From contig NZ_RWKI01000006.1 of NCBI RefSeq assembly GCF_003984645.1, positions 310,001-374,000 on the forward strand: a stretch of DNA of 64,000 nucleotides, given 5' to 3'. The stretch comes from Variovorax sp. MHTC-1. Its GTDB lineage: Bacteria; Pseudomonadota; Gammaproteobacteria; Burkholderiales; Burkholderiaceae_C. The notes under the pieces were generated by a model, which saw only the letters and a list, made by a program, of their open reading frames with translations, was not told where the DNA came from and made no database searches. A program made the position numbers and the translations under genes. How positions within the stretch are numbered: the stretch's first letter is position 1; every line of letters starts with the position of its first letter. Shown in pieces: positions 8,242 to 17,551 of the stretch.

Positions 8242-9039
8242 ATGGCCACCCGACGCTCTCCTGTCCTCGGTACATCGACCGGCCGGCGCTGGGCCATTCT
8301 GGGCGCGCTGATCGGCGCGGTGCTGGCGCTCTCGGTGTACGCGCCGGCACGATGGCTGGCGGCCTTTCTGGCGGCGCGAAGCGATGGCCACCTGCAACTG
8401 GTCAATGCGCGCGGAACGGTCTGGAACGGCAGCGCGGGGGTCGTGTTCTCGAGCGGCGCCGGCGGCGCCGAATCGATTTCGCTGCCGGGCACGCTGGGCT
8501 GGACATTGCGGCCGCGCTGGGACGGCGTGACCGCAGCGCTCGACATCCCCTGCTGCGCGCCAAAGCCGCTGGAGTTCAAGGCGCGTCCGCGCCCCGGCGG
8601 ATTGCAGCTCGAGTGGCGCGACGGCCAGTCCCGCTGGCCCGCCGCACTGCTCAGCGGTTTCGGCGCTCCGTGGAACACCCTCAAGCCCGAGGGCGTGCTC
8701 GATATCTCCATGCAGGGCTTCGCGATGCAATGGGACGGCCCGCAACTGCGGCTCGCCGGCCGCGCTGTCCTCGACGCCACCGACATCTCGTCCAGCCTCT
8801 CGACGCTCAAGCCGATGGGCAGCTACCGCATCACGCTCGAGGGCGGGCCGACGCCGACCCTCCTGCTGACCACCCGCGAAGGCAGTCTCCAGCTCAGCGG
8901 CAGCGGACGATGGAACGGGAGCGCGCTGCGCTTCGACGGCGAAGCCAGCGCCGCGCCGGGGCGCGAAGATGCGCTCTCGAATTTGTTGAATATCATCGGG
9001 CGACGCGAAGGCGCGCGCTCGCTCATCACACTGGGTTGA
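8242..9039 (+). CDS. gspN: Type II secretion protein GspN
   Basis: A 265-aa protein with an N-terminal membrane anchor (about residues 13-38) and a periplasmic beta-rich domain carrying WNGSAGVVFSSG and LNIIGRREGARSLITLG, features of GspN. GspN is an accessory component of many betaproteobacterial systems; its exact role is not established. I chose the ATG at 8242; an in-frame TTG at 8224 overlaps the gspM stop and would add six residues. It ends 2 bp before gspD. Confidence 0.85.
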   Translation: MATRRSPVLGTSTGRRWAILGALIGAVLALSVYAPARWLAAFLAARSDGHLQLVNARGTVWNGSAGVVFSSGAGGAESISLPGTLGWTLRPRWDGVTAALDIPCCAPKPLEFKARPRPGGLQLEWRDGQSRWPAALLSGFGAPWNTLKPEGVLDISMQGFAMQWDGPQLRLAGRAVLDATDISSSLSTLKPMGSYRITLEGGPTPTLLLTTREGSLQLSGSGRWNGSALRFDGEASAAPGREDALSNLLNIIGRREGARSLITLG

Positions 9040-9041
9040 CC

Positions 9042-11360
9042 ATGAAGCAACAGTCTTCGTACGCGACACGCATCGGCACCGCCGCCCTCGCGGCACAGAT
9101 GCTGATCACCGCCTGCATTCCGGCCGCGTTCGCGCAAGAAGCAGCAGCACCGCCGCGACGCGGCGAGCCGATCACGCTGAATTTCACCAACGCCGAGATC
9201 GAATCCGTCGCGCGCACCATGGCGGTCGTGACCGGCCGCGACGTGGTGGTCGATCCGCGCGTGAAGGGCACGATCAACCTTCAGACCGACCGCGCGATCT
9301 CTCCCGCCGCGGCCTTCAACCAGTTTGCCGCGGCGCTGCGCCTGCAGGGCTTTGCGATCGTGCAGTCCGAAGGGCTCTACAAGGTGGTGCCGGAGGCCGA
9401 TGCCAAGCTGCAGAGCAACGCGGTCAGCACCTCGACGTCCGCTACCGCGACGCTGAGCGGCAACCAGATCGTGACCCAGGTCTTCAAGCTCAATTACGAG
9501 TCGGCCAACAATCTGCTGCCGGTGCTGCGCCCGCTGATCGCACCCAACAACACGATCAACGTGAACCCGGGCAACAACTCGCTGGTGATCACCGACTATG
9601 CCGAGAACATGCGGCGGTTGGCGCGCATCATTGCTGCGCTCGACGTGCCGAACGCCTCCGACATCGAGGTCATTCCGTTGAAGCACTCGGTCGCCACCGA
9701 CCTGGTGCCGGTGCTCACGCGCCTGGTCGAAGGCGGATCCGCCACCGGGCCCGGACAGGTGCAGGGCACCGCGCCCGGCACCGCCGACGCCTCGTTCCGC
9801 ACCACGCTCCTGGCCGAGCCGCGCAGCAACGCCGTCATCCTGCGCGCGGCCAACCCCGCACGGTCGCAGCTGGTCCGCACGCTGATCGACCGGCTCGACC
9901 GCGCACCGATCGACAGCGGCAATGGCGCGGCCGGCAACATCTACGTCGTGTACCTCAAGAACGCCGACGCGGTGCGGATGGCGATCACCTTGCGGGCAGC
10001 GCTCGCGAGCTCGCAGCCGAGCACCCCCGGAGCGCTGGGCGGCGCGGCCGGCGCCCTCAGCACCGCCGGAACCACGCCCGCCGCCCAGCAGCAGCAACAG
10101 CAGTTCAGCCAGCTCGGCGCGGGTGCGCAAGGCGGAATGAGCGCCGCCACGGTGCCGATCGCCGGAACGGCGCAGCCCTCCACCGGCGGACAGATCCAGG
10201 CCGACCCGGCGACCAACTCGCTGATCATAAGCGCGGCCGAGCCGCTCTACCGGCAGCTGCGCGCGGTGATCGACCGTCTCGATAGCCGCCGCGCGCAGGT
10301 GCTGATCGAAAGCCTGATCGTCGAGGTCAATGCCGACAAGGCGGCCGAGTTCGGCATCCAGTGGCAGGCCGGCCTCGGCAGCAGCGGCGACCGCAACGTG
10401 GGCGTGATCGGCACCAACTCGAGCCTTGGCGGCGCCAACATCATCGATCTCGCGGTCGGCCTGGCGACCGGCAACGCCGCGACGCGGCCCTCGACCGGCT
10501 TCAACTTCGGCATCGGCCATCGCTACGGCAGCGACGGGCAGTACGTGCTGGGCTTCCTGGCCCGCTTCCTGGCCAGCAACGGCGAGGGCAACGTGCTGTC
10601 CACCCCCAATCTGCTGACGCTCGACAACGAGGAAGCCAAGATCGTCGTGGGCCAGAACGTGCCCTTCGTCACCGGCCAGTACACCAGCGCCGGCGGCGGC
10701 GTCAACACGGTCAATCCGTTCCAGACCATCGAGCGCAAGGACGTCGGCCTGACACTGCGCGTGCGCCCCCAGATCAGCGAGACCGGCACCGTCAAGATGC
10801 AGATCTTCCAGGAGGTCTCCAGCGTCGTCGCGTCGACCGTGACCAACCCGAACGGGCCCACCACCAGCAAGCGCTCGATCGAGTCGAACGTGCTGGTCGA
10901 CGACGGCAACATCATCGTGCTCGGCGGCCTGCTGTCCGACGAGTATTCGACCTCCGAAGAGAAGGTGCCCGGCCTCGGCGACGTCCCGGTGCTCGGCAAC
11001 CTGTTCAAGAGCGAAGTCCGCAGCCGCCGCAAGACCAACCTGATGGTGTTCCTGCGGCCGACCATCGTGCGCGACCAGCTCTCCGGCGACACGATCACGG
11101 CCGACCGCTACGACGCGTTGCGCGCGATGCAGCAGAACATCCAGCCTTCGACCGACAACCCGATGCTCAACTCCGTGCGCGGGGCGCCGGTGCTGCCACC
11201 GCTGAGCGACACCGTGCGCGGCGACCCGTCGCGCCGCATCGAGGGCACGCGCCTCATCCCGCCGCCGCTGCCGCCTCAGCACGCACCGCTGCCGCCGAGC
11301 CCGATGAAGGGTGCGCTGCCGCCGACGGCCGACCCGTCCACGGCGCGCGAACTGCCTTAA
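9042..11360 (+). CDS. gspD: Type II secretion outer-membrane secretin GspD
   Basis: The 772-aa secretin forms the outer-membrane gate. The order is a signal peptide (about 1-31), the N0 domain beginning LNFTNAEIESVARTMAV, N1 to N3 repeats, and the secretin domain with VPGLGDVPVLGNLFKS and the final beta-lip NLMVFLRPTIVRD. About residues 328-370, within N3, are a low-complexity Gly/Ala/Gln insert including six consecutive Gln. The signal peptide could be read as type I (cleavage after AFA) or as a lipoprotein signal because of MLITAC, so a lipidated pilotin-independent secretin is possible. A Pro-rich tail of about 60 residues ends the protein, where pilotin-binding S-domains sit in other systems. 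Confidence 0.93.
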   Translation: MKQQSSYATRIGTAALAAQMLITACIPAAFAQEAAAPPRRGEPITLNFTNAEIESVARTMAVVTGRDVVVDPRVKGTINLQTDRAISPAAAFNQFAAALRLQGFAIVQSEGLYKVVPEADAKLQSNAVSTSTSATATLSGNQIVTQVFKLNYESANNLLPVLRPLIAPNNTINVNPGNNSLVITDYAENMRRLARIIAALDVPNASDIEVIPLKHSVATDLVPVLTRLVEGGSATGPGQVQGTAPGTADASFRTTLLAEPRSNAVILRAANPARSQLVRTLIDRLDRAPIDSGNGAAGNIYVVYLKNADAVRMAITLRAALASSQPSTPGALGGAAGALSTAGTTPAAQQQQQQFSQLGAGAQGGMSAATVPIAGTAQPSTGGQIQADPATNSLIISAAEPLYRQLRAVIDRLDSRRAQVLIESLIVEVNADKAAEFGIQWQAGLGSSGDRNVGVIGTNSSLGGANIIDLAVGLATGNAATRPSTGFNFGIGHRYGSDGQYVLGFLARFLASNGEGNVLSTPNLLTLDNEEAKIVVGQNVPFVTGQYTSAGGGVNTVNPFQTIERKDVGLTLRVRPQISETGTVKMQIFQEVSSVVASTVTNPNGPTTSKRSIESNVLVDDGNIIVLGGLLSDEYSTSEEKVPGLGDVPVLGNLFKSEVRSRRKTNLMVFLRPTIVRDQLSGDTITADRYDALRAMQQNIQPSTDNPMLNSVRGAPVLPPLSDTVRGDPSRRIEGTRLIPPPLPPQHAPLPPSPMKGALPPTADPSTARELP

Positions 11361-11370
11361 GGATCCTGCC

Positions 11371-12792
11371 GTGCGCTATCCCCTGCCCTACGCTTTCGCA
11401 CGCAGCCAGCAACTGCTGCTCGAAGAAACGGAAGAAGGCGCCTTCACCCTCTGGATGCCTCAGGTGCCGCCGCGCAGCGCGATCGGCGAGGTGGCCCGCA
11501 AGTACCCCGTCAAGGCCTTCGAGGCGCTGGCGCCCAACGAGCTGGCGCAGCGCATCAGCGCCGCCTATGCGCAAGGCGAATCGAACGCCGCCGCGGTCGT
11601 GAGCGAGGTCCAGGGCGATGCCGATCTCTCGCGCATGATGCAGGAGCTGCCGGCGGTGGAAGACCTGCTCGAAAGCGCCGGCGATGCGCCCATCATCCGC
11701 ATGCTCAATGCGCTGCTCACTCAGGCCGCGCGCGACGGCGCCAGCGACATCCACATCGAACCCTACGAGCGGACTTCCGCCGTGCGCTTCCGCATCGACG
11801 GCACCCTGCGCGAAGTGGTGCAGCCCAACCGCGCGCTGCACGCGGCGCTGATCTCGCGCCTGAAGATCATGGCCGACCTCGACATCGCCGAGAAGCGCCT
11901 GCCGCAGGACGGGCGCATCAGCCTGCGCATCGGCACGCGCGCGGTCGACGTGCGGGTCTCGACCCTGCCGTCGGCGCACGGGGAACGCGCGGTGCTGCGC
12001 CTGCTCGACAAGACCGAAAGCAAGCTCACCCTCGAAGCCGTCGGCATGCAGGGCGACACGTTGGCACGCTTCCAGCACCTAATCGGCCAGCCGCACGGCA
12101 TCATCCTGGTCACCGGGCCGACCGGCTCCGGCAAGACCACCACGCTCTACGCCGCGCTCAGCCGGCTCGACGCCGGCCGAAGCAACATCATGACGGTCGA
12201 AGATCCGATCGAATACGAGTTGCCCGGCGTCGGCCAGACCCAGGTCAACGCCAAGATCGAGCTGACCTTCGCAAAGGCGCTGCGCGCGATCCTGCGGCAA
12301 GACCCGGACGTGATCATGATCGGCGAGATCCGCGATTTCGAAACCGCGCAGATCGCGATCCAGGCATCGCTCACCGGACACCTGGTGCTGGCCACGCTGC
12401 ACACCAACGATTCGGTCAGCGCGGTGACGCGCCTGACCGACATGGGCGTGGAGCCCTTCCTGCTGAGTTCCTCGCTGCTCGGCGTGCTGGCGCAGCGCCT
12501 GGTGCGCAGGCTCTGCCCGGTCTGCGCCGTGCCCTCGGCCGCCGGCGACGAGGCCGAACCCGTGGGCTGCGACGCCTGCGGCCAGACCGGCTACCAGGGC
12601 CGCACCGGCATCTTCGAACTGCTGGTGGCCGACGACACGGTGCAATCGCTGATCCACAACCGCGCGCCCGAAAGCCAGCTCTTCGTGGCGGCCGAACGCG
12701 GCGGCCTGCGTTCGATGCGCGAGGACGGCGAGCGGCTGGTCAAGACCGGCGTGACCTCGCGCGCCGAGCTGCTGCGCGTGACGAGAGACTGA
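11371..12792 (+). CDS. gspE: Type II secretion ATPase GspE
   Basis: A 473-aa cytoplasmic hexameric ATPase that powers pseudopilus assembly. Walker A is GPTGSGKTTT at about 249-258. Nearby are the Asp box (MTVEDPIEY), Walker B (DVIMIGEIRD) and His box (LATLHTND). A four-cysteine zinc element CPVC...CDAC begins at about residue 382. The N-terminal region is short compared with GspE proteins that carry a full GspL-binding N1 domain. The start is GTG, with AAGGA eight bases upstream; the gene begins 10 bp after gspD. The next plus-strand gsp gene, gspF, is 755 bp further on. Confidence 0.95.
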   Translation: MRYPLPYAFARSQQLLLEETEEGAFTLWMPQVPPRSAIGEVARKYPVKAFEALAPNELAQRISAAYAQGESNAAAVVSEVQGDADLSRMMQELPAVEDLLESAGDAPIIRMLNALLTQAARDGASDIHIEPYERTSAVRFRIDGTLREVVQPNRALHAALISRLKIMADLDIAEKRLPQDGRISLRIGTRAVDVRVSTLPSAHGERAVLRLLDKTESKLTLEAVGMQGDTLARFQHLIGQPHGIILVTGPTGSGKTTTLYAALSRLDAGRSNIMTVEDPIEYELPGVGQTQVNAKIELTFAKALRAILRQDPDVIMIGEIRDFETAQIAIQASLTGHLVLATLHTNDSVSAVTRLTDMGVEPFLLSSSLLGVLAQRLVRRLCPVCAVPSAAGDEAEPVGCDACGQTGYQGRTGIFELLVADDTVQSLIHNRAPESQLFVAAERGGLRSMREDGERLVKTGVTSRAELLRVTRD

Positions 12793-12879
12793 TCGGCCAA
12801 TCGGCCGCGGCCGAGCCGCCCCCTCGGGGGTGGAGTTACACGCAGCGAAGCGGAGTGAAAAGCCGGGGGGCCAAGAGAG
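12793..12879. repeat. Short GC-rich dispersed repeat between gspE and an opposing gene
   Basis: After the gspE stop comes a palindrome-rich stretch containing CCCCCTCGGGGG (12820-12831), then GCAGCGAAGCGGAGTGAAAA and CCGGGGGG. It resembles in style the elements at 18941-19010, 39067-39159 and 49216-49305 (a C/G-run palindrome plus a GAAGTG-like core), and such elements are typical of Comamonadaceae intergenic regions. It may act as a bidirectional end signal for the convergent genes. Confidence 0.55.
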
Positions 12880-13452
12880 TCATTCCATGACGACCAGATT
12901 GCGCGTCTGCGGATCCGTTTCCACATGGCGCACGCGGCCAGCATTGTCGAACAGCACCTGGAACTCGCTGAAGCTGCCGAGCCACATGCGCCAGACCGGC
13001 GCGTCGAGGTTCGGGTTTTCGCTGCTCATCGGATAACCCACGGCCATCGCCACCTGCTCGCGCGTCATGCCCTTTGTGACGCGCGCCGACTTGATCGCGT
13101 CCCTGATCTTGGGCGGGTAGCCCGCGATCTTGCGCGCCGGGTCTTCGCTCACCACGTAGCGCTTGGCGAAGGTGCCGAGATCGAGGTCGCGGCTGTAGTC
13201 GTTGCCGATGGCCTGCTTGCTGCCGTTGAGTTCGACCTGCACGCGGTTGCGGCCATAGCCCGTGACGCGTGCCGGCGTACCGGCCGGGATGATCCGCTTA
13301 CCGCTTTCGGCATAGTTGCCGTCGCTGATCCAGCTGCCGTCACTGCGCATGTTGCAGCACAGGAAGCCGTCGAAAGTGGGTTGCGCCGCGGCGGGAAGGG
13401 AAAGCGCTCCCAGCAGCGCTGCGACGGCAACAGCAGTGGTACGAAGCGACAT
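12880..13452 (-). CDS. Exported protein with BamE-like C-terminal region
   Basis: I do not recognise this 190-aa protein. It has a clear signal peptide (MSLRTTAVAVAALLGALSLPAAA, cleaved before QPTF). After a Cys pair (FLCCNM) comes a beta-rich middle part. The C-terminal 80 residues carry VTKGMTREQVAMAVGYP and a trailing VLFDNAGRVRHVE, which look like the SmpA/OmlA (BamE) fold. It has a good GAGGAG ribosome site. It lies antisense to the gsp operon, between gspE and gspF, so it is either an independently transcribed envelope protein or an accessory of the secretion system. The context favours neither strongly. Confidence 0.7.
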   Translation of the reverse strand: MSLRTTAVAVAALLGALSLPAAAQPTFDGFLCCNMRSDGSWISDGNYAESGKRIIPAGTPARVTGYGRNRVQVELNGSKQAIGNDYSRDLDLGTFAKRYVVSEDPARKIAGYPPKIRDAIKSARVTKGMTREQVAMAVGYPMSSENPNLDAPVWRMWLGSFSEFQVLFDNAGRVRHVETDPQTRNLVVME

Positions 13453-13547
13453 GAAGACTCCTCAGTGTGGTGTTGTGGAAGCCGCGCGGCGAAAAGGCAA
13501 CGCCAAACGCCGACAATGCGGGTTCGCGCATTTTGTCGCCAGTCACC

Positions 13548-14780
13548 ATGCCCGCCTATTCCTTTGAAGCCATAGACCAACAGGGCCAGCCCCGCAAGGG
13601 CGTGCTCGAAGCCGACACCGCTCGCAGCGCCCGCGGGATGCTGCGCGCACAGGCGCTGATTCCGCTGGCGGTGACCGTCGTCGGCAGCGTCGAGAGCGGC
13701 GCCGCGCCCGACCGGAGCTGGCTCCGCCTGCTGGGCGGCAAGCGCGTCTTCAACTCCACCACCCTCTCGGTCTGGACGCGGCAAATCGCCGGCCTGGTCT
13801 CTTCCGGCCTGCCGCTCGAACGCGCGCTCACCGCGCTGACCGACGAAGCCGAGACCGAACAGCAGCGCAACCTGATCGCCTCCCTGCGTGCCGAGGTCAA
13901 CGCGGGCTCGCCCTTCGGGCGGGCGCTGGCCCAGCATCCGCGCGAGTTCTCGCCCATCTACACGGCGGTGATCGGCGCCGGCGAGCAAAGCGGCAATCTG
14001 GGCCTGGTGCTCGAGCGCCTGGCCGACGACCTCGAGCAGCGGCAGGCGCTGCAGCAGAAGCTGGTCGGCGCGGCCCTGTACCCGGCGATCGTGACCCTGG
14101 TCGCCATCGTGATCGTGATCTTCCTCGTCAGCTACGTGGTGCCGCAGGTGGCCAACGTGTTCGCGGGCACGAAACGGGCGCTGCCCATCCTTACCGTGGC
14201 GATGCTGGCCCTGAGCGACTTCGTGCGCAACTACGGCTGGGCGATGCTCGGCGCCATCGTGCTGGCGACCCTCGGCGCCCGCATCGCGCTGGCGCGCGCC
14301 GCCGTGCGCGAGCGCTTCGACGCCGCCTGGCTCGAGCTGCCGCTGGTCGGCCGGCTGGCCCGCGGCTACAACGCGGCGCGCTTCGCGAGCACGCTCGCGA
14401 TGCTGGCGACGGCCGGCGTGCCGATCCTGCGCGCGCTGCAGGCCGCGTCCGAGACGCTGAGCAACCGCGCGATGCGCGCCGACGCGCTCGACGCGCTGGT
14501 GCTGGTGCGCGAAGGCGCACCGCTCGCTTCCGCGCTGGCACAGAAGAAGAGATTCCCCGGCATCGTCTCGATGTTCGCCCGCCTCGGCGAACAGACCGGC
14601 ACCCTGCCGCTGATGCTGCAGCGCGCGGCGACCCAGCTGGGCGCCGAGGTCCAGCGCCGCGCGATGCACCTGGCGACCATCCTCGAGCCGCTGCTCATCG
14701 TGGCCATGGGCGGTGTGGTCATGCTGATCGTGCTGGCAGTGCTGATGCCGATCATCCAGCTCAACCAGTTCGTGAGGTAG
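13548..14780 (+). CDS. gspF: Type II secretion inner-membrane platform GspF
   Basis: A 410-aa polytopic platform protein with two homologous GspF domains. Membrane segments follow the first domain (about residues 170-195, YPAIVTLVAIVIVIFLVSY), lie near 220-245, and close the protein (VAMGGVVMLIVLAVLMPII). The signatures LVSSGLPLERALTAL and ATAGVPILRALQAA mark the two copies. The start at ATG 13548 gives the usual MPAYSFEAIDQQG beginning. It is detached from gspE by the opposing gene at 12880-13452, so it needs its own promoter or long read-through; I see only weak promoter-like sequence (GACAAT at 13512-13517, no clear -35). Confidence 0.95.
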   Translation: MPAYSFEAIDQQGQPRKGVLEADTARSARGMLRAQALIPLAVTVVGSVESGAAPDRSWLRLLGGKRVFNSTTLSVWTRQIAGLVSSGLPLERALTALTDEAETEQQRNLIASLRAEVNAGSPFGRALAQHPREFSPIYTAVIGAGEQSGNLGLVLERLADDLEQRQALQQKLVGAALYPAIVTLVAIVIVIFLVSYVVPQVANVFAGTKRALPILTVAMLALSDFVRNYGWAMLGAIVLATLGARIALARAAVRERFDAAWLELPLVGRLARGYNAARFASTLAMLATAGVPILRALQAASETLSNRAMRADALDALVLVREGAPLASALAQKKRFPGIVSMFARLGEQTGTLPLMLQRAATQLGAEVQRRAMHLATILEPLLIVAMGGVVMLIVLAVLMPIIQLNQFVR

Positions 14781-14787
14781 CCGCTCC

Positions 14788-15687
14788 ATGCCCGTGACCC
14801 TCGACGACAAGCTGGTGGTCGCGATCTCCTCGCGCGCGCTGTTCAACCTCGAGGAAGAGAATCGCCTGTTCGATGCCGGAGACCCCGATGCCTACATGAG
14901 GCTTCAGCTCGAACGACTGGACGTTCCCGCTGCGCCCGGTATCGCTTACTCGATGATCCGCAAGCTGCTGCGCTTCAACGACGACGGCGTCCAGCGGGTG
15001 GAGGTGGTGATCCTCTCGCGCAACGATCCCGTCTCCGGCATGCGCATCTTCAATTCCGGAGCCGCGGCGGAGCTGCGTGTTCAGCGCGGCGTGTTCACGC
15101 AGGGACGGCCTCCCTACCGCTACCTTCGGCCGCTCAACGCCGACATCTTCCTGTCGGCCAATGCAACAGATGTGCGCGAAGCGCTCGCCGCCGGCTTTCC
15201 CGCCGCGCACGTCCGCGTTGACGGCGTGCTCGCCAGCGCCCTGCATCCCGACGAAGTCCGGATCGCCTTCGACGGCGACGCTGTCATTTTTTCCGACGAA
15301 GCCGAGAAGGTGTACCAGCTGGAAGGCCTGGACGCGTTTCAGGCACACGAGACAAGCAAGGCCTCCGTTCCGCTGGGGGCCGGCCCCTTCAAGCCCTTCC
15401 TGGTGGCATTGCACAGGCTGCAGCACGCGTCGAACACCGGGATGCGCGTCCGTACCGCACTTGTCACGGCGCGCGGCGCGCCGGCGCACCGGCGCGCGAT
15501 CCAGACCCTGATGAACTGGAACATCCGCATCGACGAGGCCATGTTCCTCGGCGGCCTGCCCAAGGGCGAGTTCCTGCGCGAGTTCGAGCCCGATTTCTTC
15601 TTCGACGACCAGACCGGCCATGTCGACGCGGCCGCGCGCCACGTGCCTTCGGGCCACGTCGCAAGCGGCATCAGCAATCTGCGCTGA
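14788..15687 (+). CDS. Cytosolic 5'-nucleotidase
   Basis: A 299-aa protein of the cytosolic 5'-nucleotidase family related to vertebrate NT5C1 (Pfam 5_nucleotid, PF06189). These enzymes hydrolyse nucleoside 5'-monophosphates. Recognisable parts are LVVAISSRALFNLEEEN at the N-terminus, VEVVILSRNDPVSGMRIF, FLSANATDVREAL, VRIAFDGDAVIFSDE, and the C-terminal NIRIDEAMFLGGLPKG. Soluble, no signal peptide. It starts 7 bp after gspF on the same strand, so it may share its transcript, but no functional link to secretion is apparent. Confidence 0.88.
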   Translation: MPVTLDDKLVVAISSRALFNLEEENRLFDAGDPDAYMRLQLERLDVPAAPGIAYSMIRKLLRFNDDGVQRVEVVILSRNDPVSGMRIFNSGAAAELRVQRGVFTQGRPPYRYLRPLNADIFLSANATDVREALAAGFPAAHVRVDGVLASALHPDEVRIAFDGDAVIFSDEAEKVYQLEGLDAFQAHETSKASVPLGAGPFKPFLVALHRLQHASNTGMRVRTALVTARGAPAHRRAIQTLMNWNIRIDEAMFLGGLPKGEFLREFEPDFFFDDQTGHVDAAARHVPSGHVASGISNLR

Positions 15688-15784
15688 CCCGGCGCTTCAG
15701 CGCCGTCTAAGAATGCGGCGCGTCCAGGCGATACGATGAATGCAAGGCGCAGCTTCGCGCGCCGGCCAACTCACGCTCATCCCA

Positions 15785-17551
15785 ATGACTACTCCCGACG
15801 GTTCCACGAGCTTGCTCTCGACCCTGCGCCGCATCGGCGCGCTGGCCGCGCCCTACTTCAGCTCGGAAGAAAAATGGAAGGCGCGCGGGCTGCTCGCCAC
15901 GATCGTGGCGCTCAACCTCGGCACGGTCTACATGCTGGTGCTCAACAACCAGTGGTTCGGGCGCTTCTACGACGCGCTGCAGAACAAGGACCAGGCGGTG
16001 TTCTGGAGGGAAATCGTCTTTTTCTGCTGGATCGCGGCCGGCTACATCGTGATCGCGATCCTCAAGTTCTATCTGACGCAGCTCCTGCAGCTGCGCTGGC
16101 GCGCCTGGATGACGCGCAGCTATCTCGCGCGCTGGATGGCCGACCGCACCTTCTACCGCCTCGAACTCGCGCGCTACGGGCAGCAGGACGGCCAGACGCC
16201 CGACAACCCCGACCAGCGCATCCAGGAAGACATGCAGCTCTTCACCGACTACACGATGACGCTGTCGATGGGCCTGCTCAATGCCGTGGTGACCCTGGTG
16301 AGCTTCATCGGCATCCTCTGGACGCTCAGCGGCGTGGTCAGCGTCCCCTTCTTCGGCAGCAGCTACACGGTGCCGGGCTCGATGGTGTGGATTGCGCTGG
16401 CCTACTGCGCAGCCGGCACCGTGATCACGCACTTCATCGGGCGGCCGCTGATCGGCCTGAACTTCCAGCAGCAGCGCTACGAGGCCGACTTCCGGCACCA
16501 CCTGATGCGGGTTCGCGAATACAGCGAAGCCATCGCGCTCGATCGCGGCGAACAGGTCGAACATGGCCAGCTCCAGCTGCGCTTCGGCTCCGTGCTGAAG
16601 AACTACCTGAAGCTGATCGGCAAGCAGAAGAACCTGGTCGCCTTCACGGCTTCCTTCGGGCAAGCCTCGGTGATCTTCGCCTTCATCGTGCAGGCGCCGC
16701 GCTTCTTCAGCGGCGCCATCCAGCTCGGCCAGCTGATGCAGGTCAACTCGGCTTTCGGGCGCGTGCAGGATTCGCTCAGCTGGTTCGTCGACAACTACGA
16801 CCGCGTCGCCGTCTGGCGCGCCACCGCCGACCGGCTCACTTCCTTCGAGGCCGCCATGCGAGCCCACGCCGGCGCGGCCAGCGCGGTGGAGCGCGCGCCC
16901 TCCGGCGGCGGCGAAGGCTTGCGCGCCGACGACCTCACCGTGGCGCTGCCGGGCGGAGCGTCGCTGATCCAGAACGCCGCGCTCATGGTGAAGCCCGGCG
17001 ACAGCGTGCTCCTGCAAGGCCCCTCGGGCAGCGGCAAATCGACTTTGTTCCGTGCCTTCGCGGGCATCTGGCCCTTCGCCCGCGGCCGGGTGTCGATGCC
17101 GGAGAACGCGATGTTCATTCCGCAGCGGCCCTACGTGCCCGACGGCCGGCTGCGCGATGCGCTGGCCTATCCGCAGCCGGCGAGCGAGTACAGCGACGCG
17201 CAGCTGAAGCAGGCGCTCGAGGATGCCCTGCTGCCCGACCTTGCAGCGCGCCTGGACGACAGCGACGCCTGGACCCAGAAGCTTTCCGGCGGCGAGCAGC
17301 AGCGCCTGGCGATCGCGCGGGTGCTGCTCAAGAAGCCGGCTTGGCTGTTCGCCGACGAGGCCACCAGCGCGCTCGATGCGCAGGCCGAGGAGACGCTGTA
17401 CAGGCGCCTGGCCGAGGGCGTGCGTGCGGCAGGAGGAGCCATGGTGTCGATCGCCCACCGCGCCTCGGCCGGGGCTTTCCATGACAAGCGCTGGACCCTG
17501 GTGCCGCAGCCCGAAGGCGCCGATGCGCGCTACCGGCTGGACGCGGCGTAG
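15785..17551 (+). CDS. ABC transporter, SbmA/YddA type (permease-ATPase)
   Basis: A 588-aa half-transporter with the ABC_membrane_2 domain (about residues 20-330, five to six membrane segments) fused to an ATPase. The ATPase has Walker [12 protein letters not shown], signature [13 protein letters not shown] and Walker [13 protein letters not shown]. Relatives include YddA of E. coli and the peroxisomal ABCD family; the SbmA/BacA proteins share the membrane domain but lack the ATPase. Substrates are mostly unknown (peptides, cobalamin and fatty acyl compounds in various relatives). The start MTTPDGST at 15785 is preferred over 15740 by length. The 3' end overlaps queC by 22 bp on the opposite strand. 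Confidence 0.85.
   Translation: MTTPDGSTSLLSTLRRIGALAAPYFSSEEKWKARGLLATIVALNLGTVYMLVLNNQWFGRFYDALQNKDQAVFWREIVFFCWIAAGYIVIAILKFYLTQLLQLRWRAWMTRSYLARWMADRTFYRLELARYGQQDGQTPDNPDQRIQEDMQLFTDYTMTLSMGLLNAVVTLVSFIGILWTLSGVVSVPFFGSSYTVPGSMVWIALAYCAAGTVITHFIGRPLIGLNFQQQRYEADFRHHLMRVREYSEAIALDRGEQVEHGQLQLRFGSVLKNYLKLIGKQKNLVAFTASFGQASVIFAFIVQAPRFFSGAIQLGQLMQVNSAFGRVQDSLSWFVDNYDRVAVWRATADRLTSFEAAMRAHAGAASAVERAPSGGGEGLRADDLTVALPGGASLIQNAALMVKPGDSVLLQGPSGSGKSTLFRAFAGIWPFARGRVSMPENAMFIPQRPYVPDGRLRDALAYPQPASEYSDAQLKQALEDALLPDLAARLDDSDAWTQKLSGGEQQRLAIARVLLKKPAWLFADEATSALDAQAEETLYRRLAEGVRAAGGAMVSIAHRASAGAFHDKRWTLVPQPEGADARYRLDAA

Noticed and set aside
8823..11282. 819-codon minus-strand open frame under gspD
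   Set aside because: Same kind of high-GC antisense frame; gspD on the plus strand has all secretin domains, and the antisense product has no signal, membrane or family features.
15691..15704. Hairpin GGCGC-TTCA-GCGCC after the nucleotidase gene as a terminator
   Set aside because: The stem is short and no T-run follows; it may only be an incidental palindrome.
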